A stretch of DNA of 64,000 bases from Rhodospirillales bacterium (GTDB lineage Bacteria; Pseudomonadota; Alphaproteobacteria; Reyranellales; Reyranellaceae): the NCBI GenBank assembly GCA_016185145.1, contig JACPOB010000068.1, positions 1 to 64,000 on the forward strand. The letters run 5' to 3'. Of this stretch, positions 9,822-17,264 are shown piece after piece. Below the pieces are notes generated by a model. That model ran no database searches, was not told where the DNA came from, and saw only the letters and a list, made by a program, of their open reading frames with translations. A program made the translations under genes and the position numbers. Within the stretch, counting starts at the first letter, position 1; each line of letters begins with the position of its first letter.

Positions 9822-10688
9822 CTAACCAACCTCCGCCAACGACGAGCACGTTCCGCTGACGCGGGTCTGGCGCATGTAGCGGCGGTGGCGGTCGGCGTCG
9901 TAGCCGCTTCCGGCGTGGAGGAGGCAGCGGTTGTCCCAGAAAACGACGTCGCCCGGTTGCCAGGCGTGGCCGTAGACGTGTTCAGGCTGGATCGCCGCCT
10001 CGGTCAGTTCGTCGATCAGGGCGCGGCCGGCGGCCTGGCTCATGCCCTCGATCTCCCGGACGTGGGAGCCGAGGAACAGGTTCCTGGCACCTGTCGCGGG
10101 ATTGGTCCGGACGAGCCGCTGTCGCACCGGCGGCAGGGAGGCTGCCAGCTCGGGCGATACGGCATCGGGCGCAACCTTCGAGCGCGAATAGACGTAATCG
10201 TGGATCGCGATCAGGGGATCGAGCTCGGCCTTGCGCTCGGGTGAGAGGCGATCGTAGGCGGCGCGCAGGGAGACGAACATCGTCGTTCCGCCCTCGGCCG
10301 GCGTTTCGTAGGCGCACATGATCGAGAGGAACGCCGGCACCGGTTTGAACGAAGCATCCGAGTGCCACATGTTGTTCCCGGTGAGGAAGATGGTCTTCTT
10401 GTGCGAGCTGCCCAGCACCGTGCCGTCCTTCTGGACGTTGCCGATGGTGCCGAAATATTCGACCTTGCCGACACTGGTGTGGCTCGGCTCGGGCTTGCCG
10501 AATTGGCGCGTGAGGGCGAGCTGGCGGTCGTCATCCATCGACTGATCGGGGAAGCAGACGAACGAATACCGGTCGATCGCTGCGTTGATCTCCCGGACCA
10601 GGTCAGGCGCGAGCGGCCCGCCGAGGTCGATGCCGCGGACGCTGGCGCCGAACTCGGGATGCAGCTCTTCGTATCGCAGTTGGTACAT
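9822..10688 (-). CDS. TauD/TfdA family Fe(II)/2-oxoglutarate dioxygenase
   Basis: A 288-residue protein of the usual family size. The iron-binding HxD is in NMWHSDASF, the distal His in CLLHAGSGYD, and the 2-oxoglutarate Arg in the RRYMRQTRVSG tail. The start LHPEFGASVRGIDLGGPL is characteristic of the TauD/TfdA group. It would hydroxylate a small acid (taurine, aryloxyacetate or similar), releasing succinate and CO2. GGAGAAG precedes the ATG. It converges with the PQQ dehydrogenase gene, 37 bases apart. Substrate cannot be assigned. Confidence 0.88.
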   Translation of the reverse strand: MYQLRYEELHPEFGASVRGIDLGGPLAPDLVREINAAIDRYSFVCFPDQSMDDDRQLALTRQFGKPEPSHTSVGKVEYFGTIGNVQKDGTVLGSSHKKTIFLTGNNMWHSDASFKPVPAFLSIMCAYETPAEGGTTMFVSLRAAYDRLSPERKAELDPLIAIHDYVYSRSKVAPDAVSPELAASLPPVRQRLVRTNPATGARNLFLGSHVREIEGMSQAAGRALIDELTEAAIQPEHVYGHAWQPGDVVFWDNRCLLHAGSGYDADRHRRYMRQTRVSGTCSSLAEVG

Positions 10689-10903
10689 GGCTTCTCCGCG
10701 TGCCTTGCGGTCAGGCAGTCACCGTCAGGTCCACTGTAGTCTTCGACCGAGACGCCGGCTACTGCGCTGCGTCTGGTCGTGTTCCACGTCCACGCGGACG
10801 CCGTGGTCGCCAATGCCCACGCCGCTGCCGCAAACGGTTGCTCACTGCTGGTCGCGGTGTCCGGCCTATGGCTAGCCTCCGGGTGACACGCTAGGCTCGC
10901 GCC

Positions 10904-12214
10904 ATGACTGTCGAGACGCGCTATGTCACCAGTGGCGAAGTGTTCGTCGCCTATCAGATTTCTGGGCAGAGCGGTCCCGATCTCCTGGTGGCACCCGGGT
11001 TCGTTTCGCACCTCGAGCAGATGTGGGAGAATCCCAACACCGCGCGTCTGTTCCACGCCCTCGGCGGGTTCTCGCGGCTCATCCGCTTCGACAAGCGCGG
11101 CACGGGCTTGAGCGACCGCGGTGTCGGCGTCCCGCACCTGGACGAGCGCATCGACGACATTCGTGCCGTGCTTGACGCGGCGAAGTCCGAGCGCGCCTTC
11201 CTGTTCGGAATCTCGGAGGGCGGTCCGATGGCCATGTTGTTTGCCGCGACCTATCCCGAGCGCGTGGCCGGCCTCATCCTTTTCGGTACCTACGCGCGGG
11301 CGATCGGCGCCTCCGTTCCCCAGGACGACCTCGCCGCGGCAGAACGCGAGGTCCGCGAGAATTGGGGCACCGGCAACAGTCTGTCGAGCTTCGTGCCGTC
11401 GGCGGCCGGCAATCCCGCAGCGGTGGCCAACTTCGCAAAGTTCGAGCGCCTGAGCGCCAGCCCTTCGGACGTGATCAATCTCCTGCGCATGAACAGCGAG
11501 ATCGACGTGCGCGCGATCCTGCCCACGATCCGCGTGCCGACGCTGGTCATCCATCGCCGTGACGATGTTCGAGTGCGCTCGCAGGCTGGACGAGAGCTCG
11601 CCGCAACCATTCCCGGCGCGCACTATGTCGAGATGCCCGGGAACGATCACGTCCCCGGGGGAGCCGACCAGGACCGCATCGTCGAGGAAATTCGGCAGTT
11701 CATGGGCGCTTCGGCAGTCGCTGTCGAAGTCGATCGAGTGCTGTCGACCGTGCTGTTCACCGACATCGTGGACTCGACCAGGCGCGCCGTGGCCGCGGGT
11801 GATCGGCAGTGGCGCTCGACGCTGGAAGCGCATCATGCGGTCGTGCGCTCGCAGCTTCAGCGCCACCGGGGCCGGGAGGTGAAGACCACGGGCGACGGCT
11901 TCCTCGCCCTGTTCGACGGTCCGGCCCGCGCCGTGCGCTGCGCGCAGGAGATCGTCAAGGCCGTGCAACCGCTCGAAATCGAGATACGGGCCGGCGTTCA
12001 CACCGGAGAGGTCGAGATGATGGGCGACGATGTCGGCGGCATCACCGTCCATATCGCTGCGCGCGTTGCGCAGAGGGCCAACGCCAACGAGGTGCTGGCC
12101 TCGAGCACGGTGAAGGACCTGGTCGCAGGCGCAGGGCTCAAGTTCGTCGAGCAGGGCCCGGTTGAGCTCAAGGGTCTCAGTGACCCCATGCGCCTGTTCA
12201 GCGCCGTGCCGTAA
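10904..12214 (+). CDS. Alpha/beta hydrolase fused to class III adenylate/guanylate cyclase
   Basis: The 436-residue protein has an alpha/beta hydrolase domain (about 15-265) with the nucleophile elbow FGISEGGPMA (Ser104), RFDKRGTGLSDR before it, and a C-terminal histidine region MPGNDHVPGG. A class III cyclase catalytic domain follows (about 275-436): TVLFTDIVDST carries the first metal Asp, KTTGDGFLALFDG the second Asp, and IRAGVHTGEVE the conserved strand. Family knowledge: such fusions occur in actinobacteria and alphaproteobacteria and may couple binding of a small hydrophobic ligand to cAMP production. It has no membrane segment, so a cytoplasmic enzyme is expected. No neighbour points to the ligand. 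Confidence 0.9.
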   Translation: MTVETRYVTSGEVFVAYQISGQSGPDLLVAPGFVSHLEQMWENPNTARLFHALGGFSRLIRFDKRGTGLSDRGVGVPHLDERIDDIRAVLDAAKSERAFLFGISEGGPMAMLFAATYPERVAGLILFGTYARAIGASVPQDDLAAAEREVRENWGTGNSLSSFVPSAAGNPAAVANFAKFERLSASPSDVINLLRMNSEIDVRAILPTIRVPTLVIHRRDDVRVRSQAGRELAATIPGAHYVEMPGNDHVPGGADQDRIVEEIRQFMGASAVAVEVDRVLSTVLFTDIVDSTRRAVAAGDRQWRSTLEAHHAVVRSQLQRHRGREVKTTGDGFLALFDGPARAVRCAQEIVKAVQPLEIEIRAGVHTGEVEMMGDDVGGITVHIAARVAQRANANEVLASSTVKDLVAGAGLKFVEQGPVELKGLSDPMRLFSAVP

Positions 12215-12238
12215 AGCTTCTCGAGTTCCTCGCGCGGG

Positions 12239-12745
12239 TTATGGGCGTACGTAGCTCCACCCCTGTTCCTGCAGCTCCATTACTCGCACCACGCCGGATG
12301 ACACGACCGTAGCCTGCGCGATGAGCGGTATTTCCTTTTGCTCGGCGCGGCTCATGTTCGTCCTTGTATTGTCGCAGGCGGCAAACGAGATCGACCGCGA
12401 GGTCTCGGCAAGCGACTTGATCCGCTCCTTCACCGGAGAGGTATCGTCGCGCAGCATGTTGAGCCCCGGTCCAAAGGTAACGATCTCAATCTGAACCCTC
12501 TCTCCGATGCTCTTGTAGTACTGCTCGACATTGGCCGCATTGTTGAGCGCCAGATTCATTGCTGCGGGCTCATTTGTATTCACCTGAAGGATCAGCCGAT
12601 GTGCCGCCTTTTTCTCGAGGCCGGGTGCGGCTGGCGATGCCGCCGACTGCTTGATCTGTGCCACGGCGGGCGACGGTGCGTCGAGCAGGCACAGAACCGC
12701 CACGGAAAACGTTGCAACCAAGACTGAGTGAGGGAAGATTGCCAT
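12239..12745 (-). CDS. Periplasmic DsrE-like protein
   Basis: I start at MAIFPHS (ATG 12745), preceded by CAGGAG; an ATG at 12775 in frame would add ten residues. The 168-residue protein has a signal peptide ending near AVAQI, then a DsrE/DsrF-type fold: HRLILQVNTNEP first strand, NNAANVEQYY helix, VQIEIVTFGPG strand and FAACDNT, which carries the conserved Cys of the family. DsrE proteins carry sulfur or bind small thiols; exported forms are of unknown role. It is the last gene of the four-gene minus-strand cassette 12239-16613, 43 bases after the VasI-like gene. Confidence 0.7.
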   Translation of the reverse strand: MAIFPHSVLVATFSVAVLCLLDAPSPAVAQIKQSAASPAAPGLEKKAAHRLILQVNTNEPAAMNLALNNAANVEQYYKSIGERVQIEIVTFGPGLNMLRDDTSPVKERIKSLAETSRSISFAACDNTRTNMSRAEQKEIPLIAQATVVSSGVVRVMELQEQGWSYVRP

Positions 12746-12788
12746 GGCACCGCTCCTGAACTTCGTTGACGTCATGTCCGCGCCATCA

Positions 12789-13448
12789 TCACTTTCGCGG
12801 CGTCTCCGGCCTGGTTGGCCATTTGCAAGACAATGCCAATCGCTCGCGCGTGCTTTTCAGTTGGCCCAAGGAATAGCGCCCCTCCTGCGTCACACCCTGG
12901 CGGCCGACTATGCGAAAGGCGATCTCGCCCTGCGCCGGCAGCGACAGCAACAAACGCACGACATCGGCGGTGATGACCATACCCACCCCAGACGGCGCAG
13001 CGGTGGCCACAAGCGTCGTTGGCGATCCCCCGTCGACAGCGTAGGAAACAGCGTAGCCATCGCCCGCCGGCAAGGCGCCAGGACCGCCGAGCAGCAAAGA
13101 CGTCGTCCCACCGCGACACGCAATCGAAAGCTTCATGCCCGAACCGTCCGCAGCACCTCTGGCCGTGGCAGTGGCGATCACAACGGGCGAATAGTCGAGC
13201 GGTGAAGTCGTTTCGCTGACGACCCACTTTTCCGGCGTCGCCGCTCCCTCGGAGCCGGAGGCCGGCCGCGGTCGCGCGGCTCCCGGTCCGATGTCGCGAG
13301 ACAGCAGGTCCAGACACTTCGTCCTCTCGGCCTGTGAAAGGGTCGAGCACGTGCGCAGCCTATCCACGAGATCGCCGGCCGCCTGCGCCATCGCGGTGGC
13401 GCTGCCCAACGCCAGCGCGACAGGCAGGCAGGCGGCTGCGGATTTCAT
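12789..13448 (-). CDS. Exported VasI/TagO-like protein
   Basis: A 219-residue protein from the ATG at 13448, whose first bases overlap the stop of the TAXI gene (ATGA, 13445-13448), so the two are probably translationally coupled. A signal peptide ends near AMAQAAG. The first mature part DRLRTCSTLSQAERTKCLDL resembles the Cys-containing segment RL.CYD.l of VasI/TagO, accessory proteins of type VI secretion. A domain of WVVSETTSPLDYSPVV, LSIACRGG and VSYAVDGG strands follows, as in VasI. No other type VI gene is in the window, so a role in secretion is not implied. A longer frame extends upstream to 13808 but lies inside the TAXI gene. Confidence 0.6.
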   Translation of the reverse strand: MKSAAACLPVALALGSATAMAQAAGDLVDRLRTCSTLSQAERTKCLDLLSRDIGPGAARPRPASGSEGAATPEKWVVSETTSPLDYSPVVIATATARGAADGSGMKLSIACRGGTTSLLLGGPGALPAGDGYAVSYAVDGGSPTTLVATAAPSGVGMVITADVVRLLLSLPAQGEIAFRIVGRQGVTQEGRYSLGQLKSTRERLALSCKWPTRPETPRK

Positions 13449-14464
13449 TGCTTCGACGCCCGCTGTCGACTCTGGCGATCCAGCCACTCCTGCGCTGCCG
13501 AGAAGCGGCCAAGGCTCGGCACCATCGCGCCCAGGTTGACGGTTTTCCAGTTGGGGTCGAAGCCAGGGACCTGCAGCTTGTCGATACGGCCGAAAAGGTA
13601 ATCGGTGAAGCGAGCCACCCGCTGATAGCGGTTCGAGTTGACGGGCCAGTTGTAGGTGGCGAGTACAGTGGGTACGGCCAACGTCGCGATGCGCTCGCCG
13701 GGCTTCATCAACGCCGGATAGTCGGAAGCTTCCAGGAACGCCGGCAGATAATAGTCCTCGAATTTCGAGTCGTAGCTCACCGGCAGGAACTTGAAACCGG
13801 GTTCCCACTGGCCGCGAATGAAAGCATCGACGGGCTTGGTTGTGACGAAAACGACCGCCGCCATGTCCCCCTTGCGCATCTGCTGCAACGCCAACGGATG
13901 CGGAATGAAGGTCTTTTCGATGTTGACGCCCAATCGGCTGAAGATCAGCGGTCCGGAGTAGGCGGCCGCCGTGCCCAGAGTATTGAAATTCACCTTCTTT
14001 CCCGCGAGGTCCTGAAGACTCTGGATCTCTGGTCGGACGAAGACGTGAAGCTCGGACGGGAAAAGACTGAGCAGAAACTTCACATGGAGCCCGATATCGG
14101 GAAACACGACCTTGTACTCATCCAGTGAGTCGGAATTGATGATCGCCAGATCGACACCGCGCAGATAGAGGAGGGAATTGAGGTTCTCGGTGGGACCACG
14201 TGTGACGATCGGCAAGACGTGAAGATTTTCCCCGTCATCGACCACTCGGGACATTTCGGTAGCCAGCCGCAGCGGGGCCCCCTCGAGAAGGCCCGCGGCC
14301 AGGCCCACCGTCCAGGCATTGATCTTGTCCTGCCGCTCGGCGTAGGTCGGCGCGCGTCGGGCCGGCTGGTCCTGCGCATCCGCTGTGCTCGGGTGGAGCG
14401 CAAGAGTGACGGGCACCCACAGCGCAAATGCGCTCAACAAGCTCTTCATGGGCTTCGCCATCAT
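13445..14464 (-). CDS. TAXI family solute-binding protein (orphan)
   Basis: The start MMAKPMKS at 14464 is chosen because AGGAAG lies 7 bases before it. A signal peptide ends near ADAQD. The mature 310 residues follow the TAXI family pattern: TVGLAAGLLEGAPLRLA, LHVLPIVTRGPTENL, LRGVDLAIINSDSL, SLQDLAGKKVNF and FVTTKPVDAF. TAXI proteins normally feed TRAP transporters with glutamate or similar acids, but no TRAP permease is encoded here. It is the second gene of the 12239-16613 cassette, 20 bases after the coiled-coil gene, and overlaps the next gene by 4 bases. A sensory or scaffold role in the periplasm is an alternative to transport. Confidence 0.82.
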   Translation of the reverse strand: MMAKPMKSLLSAFALWVPVTLALHPSTADAQDQPARRAPTYAERQDKINAWTVGLAAGLLEGAPLRLATEMSRVVDDGENLHVLPIVTRGPTENLNSLLYLRGVDLAIINSDSLDEYKVVFPDIGLHVKFLLSLFPSELHVFVRPEIQSLQDLAGKKVNFNTLGTAAAYSGPLIFSRLGVNIEKTFIPHPLALQQMRKGDMAAVVFVTTKPVDAFIRGQWEPGFKFLPVSYDSKFEDYYLPAFLEASDYPALMKPGERIATLAVPTVLATYNWPVNSNRYQRVARFTDYLFGRIDKLQVPGFDPNWKTVNLGAMVPSLGRFSAAQEWLDRQSRQRASKQ

Positions 14465-14483
14465 CGATCGCTTCCTGGTGCGG

Positions 14484-16613
14484 TCATTGCTGCAATGCTT
14501 CCAGTCGGGCCTTGGCTTCATCCAAGCCGCCGGCCAGCGCCCTGCCGTAGAGTTCGCGCGCTTTGGCGACGTCGCTCTGGGTGCCGAAGGTTTGCCGCGC
14601 CGACAGGCGCTGCGGGTCATATGTCTCCGCCAGCCAGAACAGGGCCTCTGTGCTACCCATCTCGGCCGCCTGGTCGAGCAGGTTTCGCGCGGCGCCGATA
14701 TTGCCCTGCTCCAGCAGCAGGTTGGCTCGCGCTATCAGGCGAACGACTTGCTGGCTGCCCTGCTCGATGGCTGCTGCCGGCTGCGTCACCGCATTCGTCG
14801 GCTGCCTTGTCTGCCCGGTCACGTCCTTGATCAGCGACGCTGATGCCGGCACGGTCCGGGGGCGATCAGCTGGGAGAAAATCGCGGGCCGAGGTGGCTTC
14901 GGCCTTTGCCTTCTGCAGCTCTTCTCGCATGGCCGCCAACTCGTTGTCGCGGGCAACTTCCTCGGCCGCCTTTGCCTTCGCCTGAGCCTCCAGGCTCGAC
15001 CTTGCTTCGGCGAGTTCAGTGGCGAGATTTCCTGTCTTGTCCCGCTCCTGCTGGAGCGCGCGGCGCTGCTCGTCAGCGCTGCGTTCAGCGGCCTCTGTCA
15101 CGTCTGCGGCTCGATCCCTCGCCGCGCTCGCCACGGATACCTGCGACTGGACTTCCCGTCGCGCTGCCGCCAATTCAGCTACCAGCTTCTCGGCCTTGGC
15201 TTGCGCCTCGCGTAGCGCCTGGTCTTGCTCATCGGCCCTTCGCTTGCTGGTCTCGGCTGCCCGTTGGGCCTCTTCGCCCGTTACTCGCGCCAGCGCTCTC
15301 TGAGCCTCCATCTCCTGGCGTACTGCCGCCAATTCGCTGCCGAGCTTGTCGGTCCGAGCTTGCGCCTCGCGCAGCGCCTGACCTTGCTGGTCAGCCGTCC
15401 GTTTGTTTGTCTCGACGACCCGCCGGGCCTCGTCACTCGAGGCACGCACCGCGGCTGTCTGGGCCTCGGCCTGCTCCCGCGCCGCAGTCACTTCACCGGC
15501 AAGCTTTTCGGCCTTGTCTTGGGCCTGTCGCAGTGCCTGGCGAAGCTCGTCCGTAGCGCGCGCACTCGCCTCCTTCAGCCGCGCGGCCTCGTCACCTGCC
15601 GAGCGCAACATCGCCGCCTGTGACTCCATTTCGCGCTGCGCCGCAGCGAGCTCGACGCGAATCTTCTCAGCCTTGTCCCGCTCCTGCTTCAGGGCCAGTT
15701 GCTCGGCCGGGCGTACTTTAGGCTGCGCGGCCTCCGCTTCCTGCCGCTTGAGAGCCTGGTGCAGCTCTTCCTCTGCTCGCCGGGCTTCAGCAATTATCTT
15801 GCTGGCAACTGCGGTCTGGGCCGCGTTGTCGCGCTGCGCCTCCGCGAGTTGGCCGGCGAGCTTGTTGGTCTTGGCCAGCTCCGACTGCAGTGCATGGCGT
15901 AGTTCGACAAGGGCACGTTCACCGGCCTCTTTCTCACGGGCCGATGCTTCGCCCGCCTGGCGGCTCAACTCGGCCTGCGCCTCCGCCGCGGCCACATCAC
16001 CGGCAAGCTTGCTGGCCCGTTCGCGCTCCTGCTGAAGGGCTCGCTTCAACTCCGTGTTGTCCTCCGATGCTGTCCCATAGAGGAGCGACTTTCCGAGATC
16101 GCCGAGCGCCGCGCCGACAAGCAGGCAAGCGGCCATGGCCACGATGCTGCGTCGGCGGTGGCCGATCCAGCCACCGGCGACCGCAAATGGCGACAGGACC
16201 TTGCCGCCGCCGCGCCCGGCAAAATCGGCAACCCGGGCCCAGGCGTTCGCGTATCTCTTCGGCGTTGCAGCCCGCTGCGGTTGCGCTCCAGGCGCAGGGC
16301 TCGAGGGCGTGCGGTGAATACGTCGCTCGCTCGGGCCCGAGAGCGATCCGGGTTCGTCGCCCGTCTTCACAACGCCTTTTGCAGGCCTCAGCGTCTGCCA
16401 AAATCTCGCGTTGAGTTGACCGGGCGTGCCCTCCTCATCGCGATTTAGCGGCGCATGCCAGTGTGTTGCGTTGAGTTGACTAGGCGCGCCCCCGTCATCG
16501 AGCCACTGCGCGGCTTCGGCCGACCAGCGAGCGACCGCAATCGTACCGCGTGCGGCATCCTCCAGGATGACGAACTCACCATTCTTTGGCGCGGTGTCAA
16601 TTGCCTTGCGCAT
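14484..16613 (-). CDS. Membrane-anchored coiled-coil protein with C-terminal Sel1-like repeats
   Basis: A 709-residue protein. Residues 1-75 hold a small domain beginning MRKAIDTAPKNGEFVILED, with an internal duplication (PSQLNATHW and PGQLNARFW, also visible in DNA near 16410-16500). A proline-rich linker follows, then one membrane segment at about 156-171 (IVAMAACLLVGAAL). Residues ~182-600 are a continuous coiled coil rich in Ala, Glu, Arg and Lys, built of ~35-residue repeats of the AEKLAxELAAARxEVxxQ type. The end (630-709) has Sel1/TPR-like helices (LLDQAAEMGSTEALFWLAE). Topology is probably N-terminus in the cytoplasm and coiled coil in the periplasm. It is the first gene of the cassette. 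Function unknown. Confidence 0.8.
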   Translation of the reverse strand: MRKAIDTAPKNGEFVILEDAARGTIAVARWSAEAAQWLDDGGAPSQLNATHWHAPLNRDEEGTPGQLNARFWQTLRPAKGVVKTGDEPGSLSGPSERRIHRTPSSPAPGAQPQRAATPKRYANAWARVADFAGRGGGKVLSPFAVAGGWIGHRRRSIVAMAACLLVGAALGDLGKSLLYGTASEDNTELKRALQQERERASKLAGDVAAAEAQAELSRQAGEASAREKEAGERALVELRHALQSELAKTNKLAGQLAEAQRDNAAQTAVASKIIAEARRAEEELHQALKRQEAEAAQPKVRPAEQLALKQERDKAEKIRVELAAAQREMESQAAMLRSAGDEAARLKEASARATDELRQALRQAQDKAEKLAGEVTAAREQAEAQTAAVRASSDEARRVVETNKRTADQQGQALREAQARTDKLGSELAAVRQEMEAQRALARVTGEEAQRAAETSKRRADEQDQALREAQAKAEKLVAELAAARREVQSQVSVASAARDRAADVTEAAERSADEQRRALQQERDKTGNLATELAEARSSLEAQAKAKAAEEVARDNELAAMREELQKAKAEATSARDFLPADRPRTVPASASLIKDVTGQTRQPTNAVTQPAAAIEQGSQQVVRLIARANLLLEQGNIGAARNLLDQAAEMGSTEALFWLAETYDPQRLSARQTFGTQSDVAKARELYGRALAGGLDEAKARLEALQQ

Positions 16614-17264
16614 GATCCAGCAGCCCGTCGTGGCCTTTCACACCTTCAGTCGGACGCTCCGGGATCTCTGTCGTACCGACGAAGTGGAGTCGCCTCGTCC
16701 CGCACCGCCGATAGAATGCGTCGCGTAAAGGGTCGCCCTCCCACTTCTCCGCCAGCTCGATCAGGCGCGGTGCAATCGGATCGCCCGGTACCGCGTTTCC
16801 CTCTCTGCTCAAGGACAACTCTTCTCTGCCACGCTCCCTGTTTCTGTCGGTGAAGTTTGGCGGCACCAGCAGAAGCACATTCACTGCGCAACAAGCGTAT
16901 GCCCAAAGAGCCACGCCTCAATGAAGCATGAGAGGTACTTCGCAAGTAAAAGCGAAAGCGACGGCCCGATTTCGGCGAGCGACGACGGCTCGGGCCGACG
17001 ATCGGCTGGCGGCGACTCTCAAACCTTTACGATGCTGTCGTGGAGAGGAAGGGATTCGAACCGTCGATACGGATTGTCCCGTGTAAAGGTTCGGCAAACC
17101 GACACTCTTGAGCGCCGCAGTTTCGGGAGCAGCCGATCAACGAACGTCCGACCGCTCCTTCTCCAGCTGAGCACGAGCGCCCGTCATCGCCTATGACCTC
17201 TTTGCAAATCAACGCGACGGGTGTTTCATGGCGACGATTGCACCCTGAAAGACGAGTCTGCGTG
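16614..17264. other. Gene-poor spacer
   Basis: 651 bases between the divergent coiled-coil gene and penicillin acylase gene. It holds the tRNA-like remnant at 17041-17125 and probably both promoters. Short minus-strand frames (for example 16597-16914, 105 codons) show no family signature that I can recognise. The base composition is less GC-biased around 16850-17000 than in the flanking genes. Confidence 0.5.
17041..17125 (-). pseudogene. Decayed serine-tRNA-like sequence
   Basis: Read on the minus strand, the segment ends with GGTTCGAATCCC followed by TTCCTCTCCA, the T arm and 3' acceptor end of a class II tRNA. Before it lies a long variable arm (ACGG-GACAAT-CCGT), and before that a partial anticodon-like hairpin GGTT-TGCCG-AACC. 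The 5' part does not form a proper D arm, the T stem has a C-C mismatch, and the nearest match to the 5' acceptor (GGAGCGG) is about 25 bases too far away. The 3' half therefore looks like a tRNA-Ser remnant rather than a working gene. Confidence 0.5.

Noticed and set aside
10211..12052. Minus frame of 613 codons across the TauD and hydrolase-cyclase genes
   Set aside because: It is a shadow of both genes and contains no motif.
13449..13808. Extension of the VasI-like frame upstream
   Set aside because: It lies inside the TAXI gene; MKSAAACLPVALALG at 13448 with ATGA overlap is a proper exported start.
16597..16914. Minus frame of 105 codons
   Set aside because: No family signature and no convincing ribosome site; it partly overlaps the start of the coiled-coil gene. 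It could be a short unknown gene but I cannot support it.
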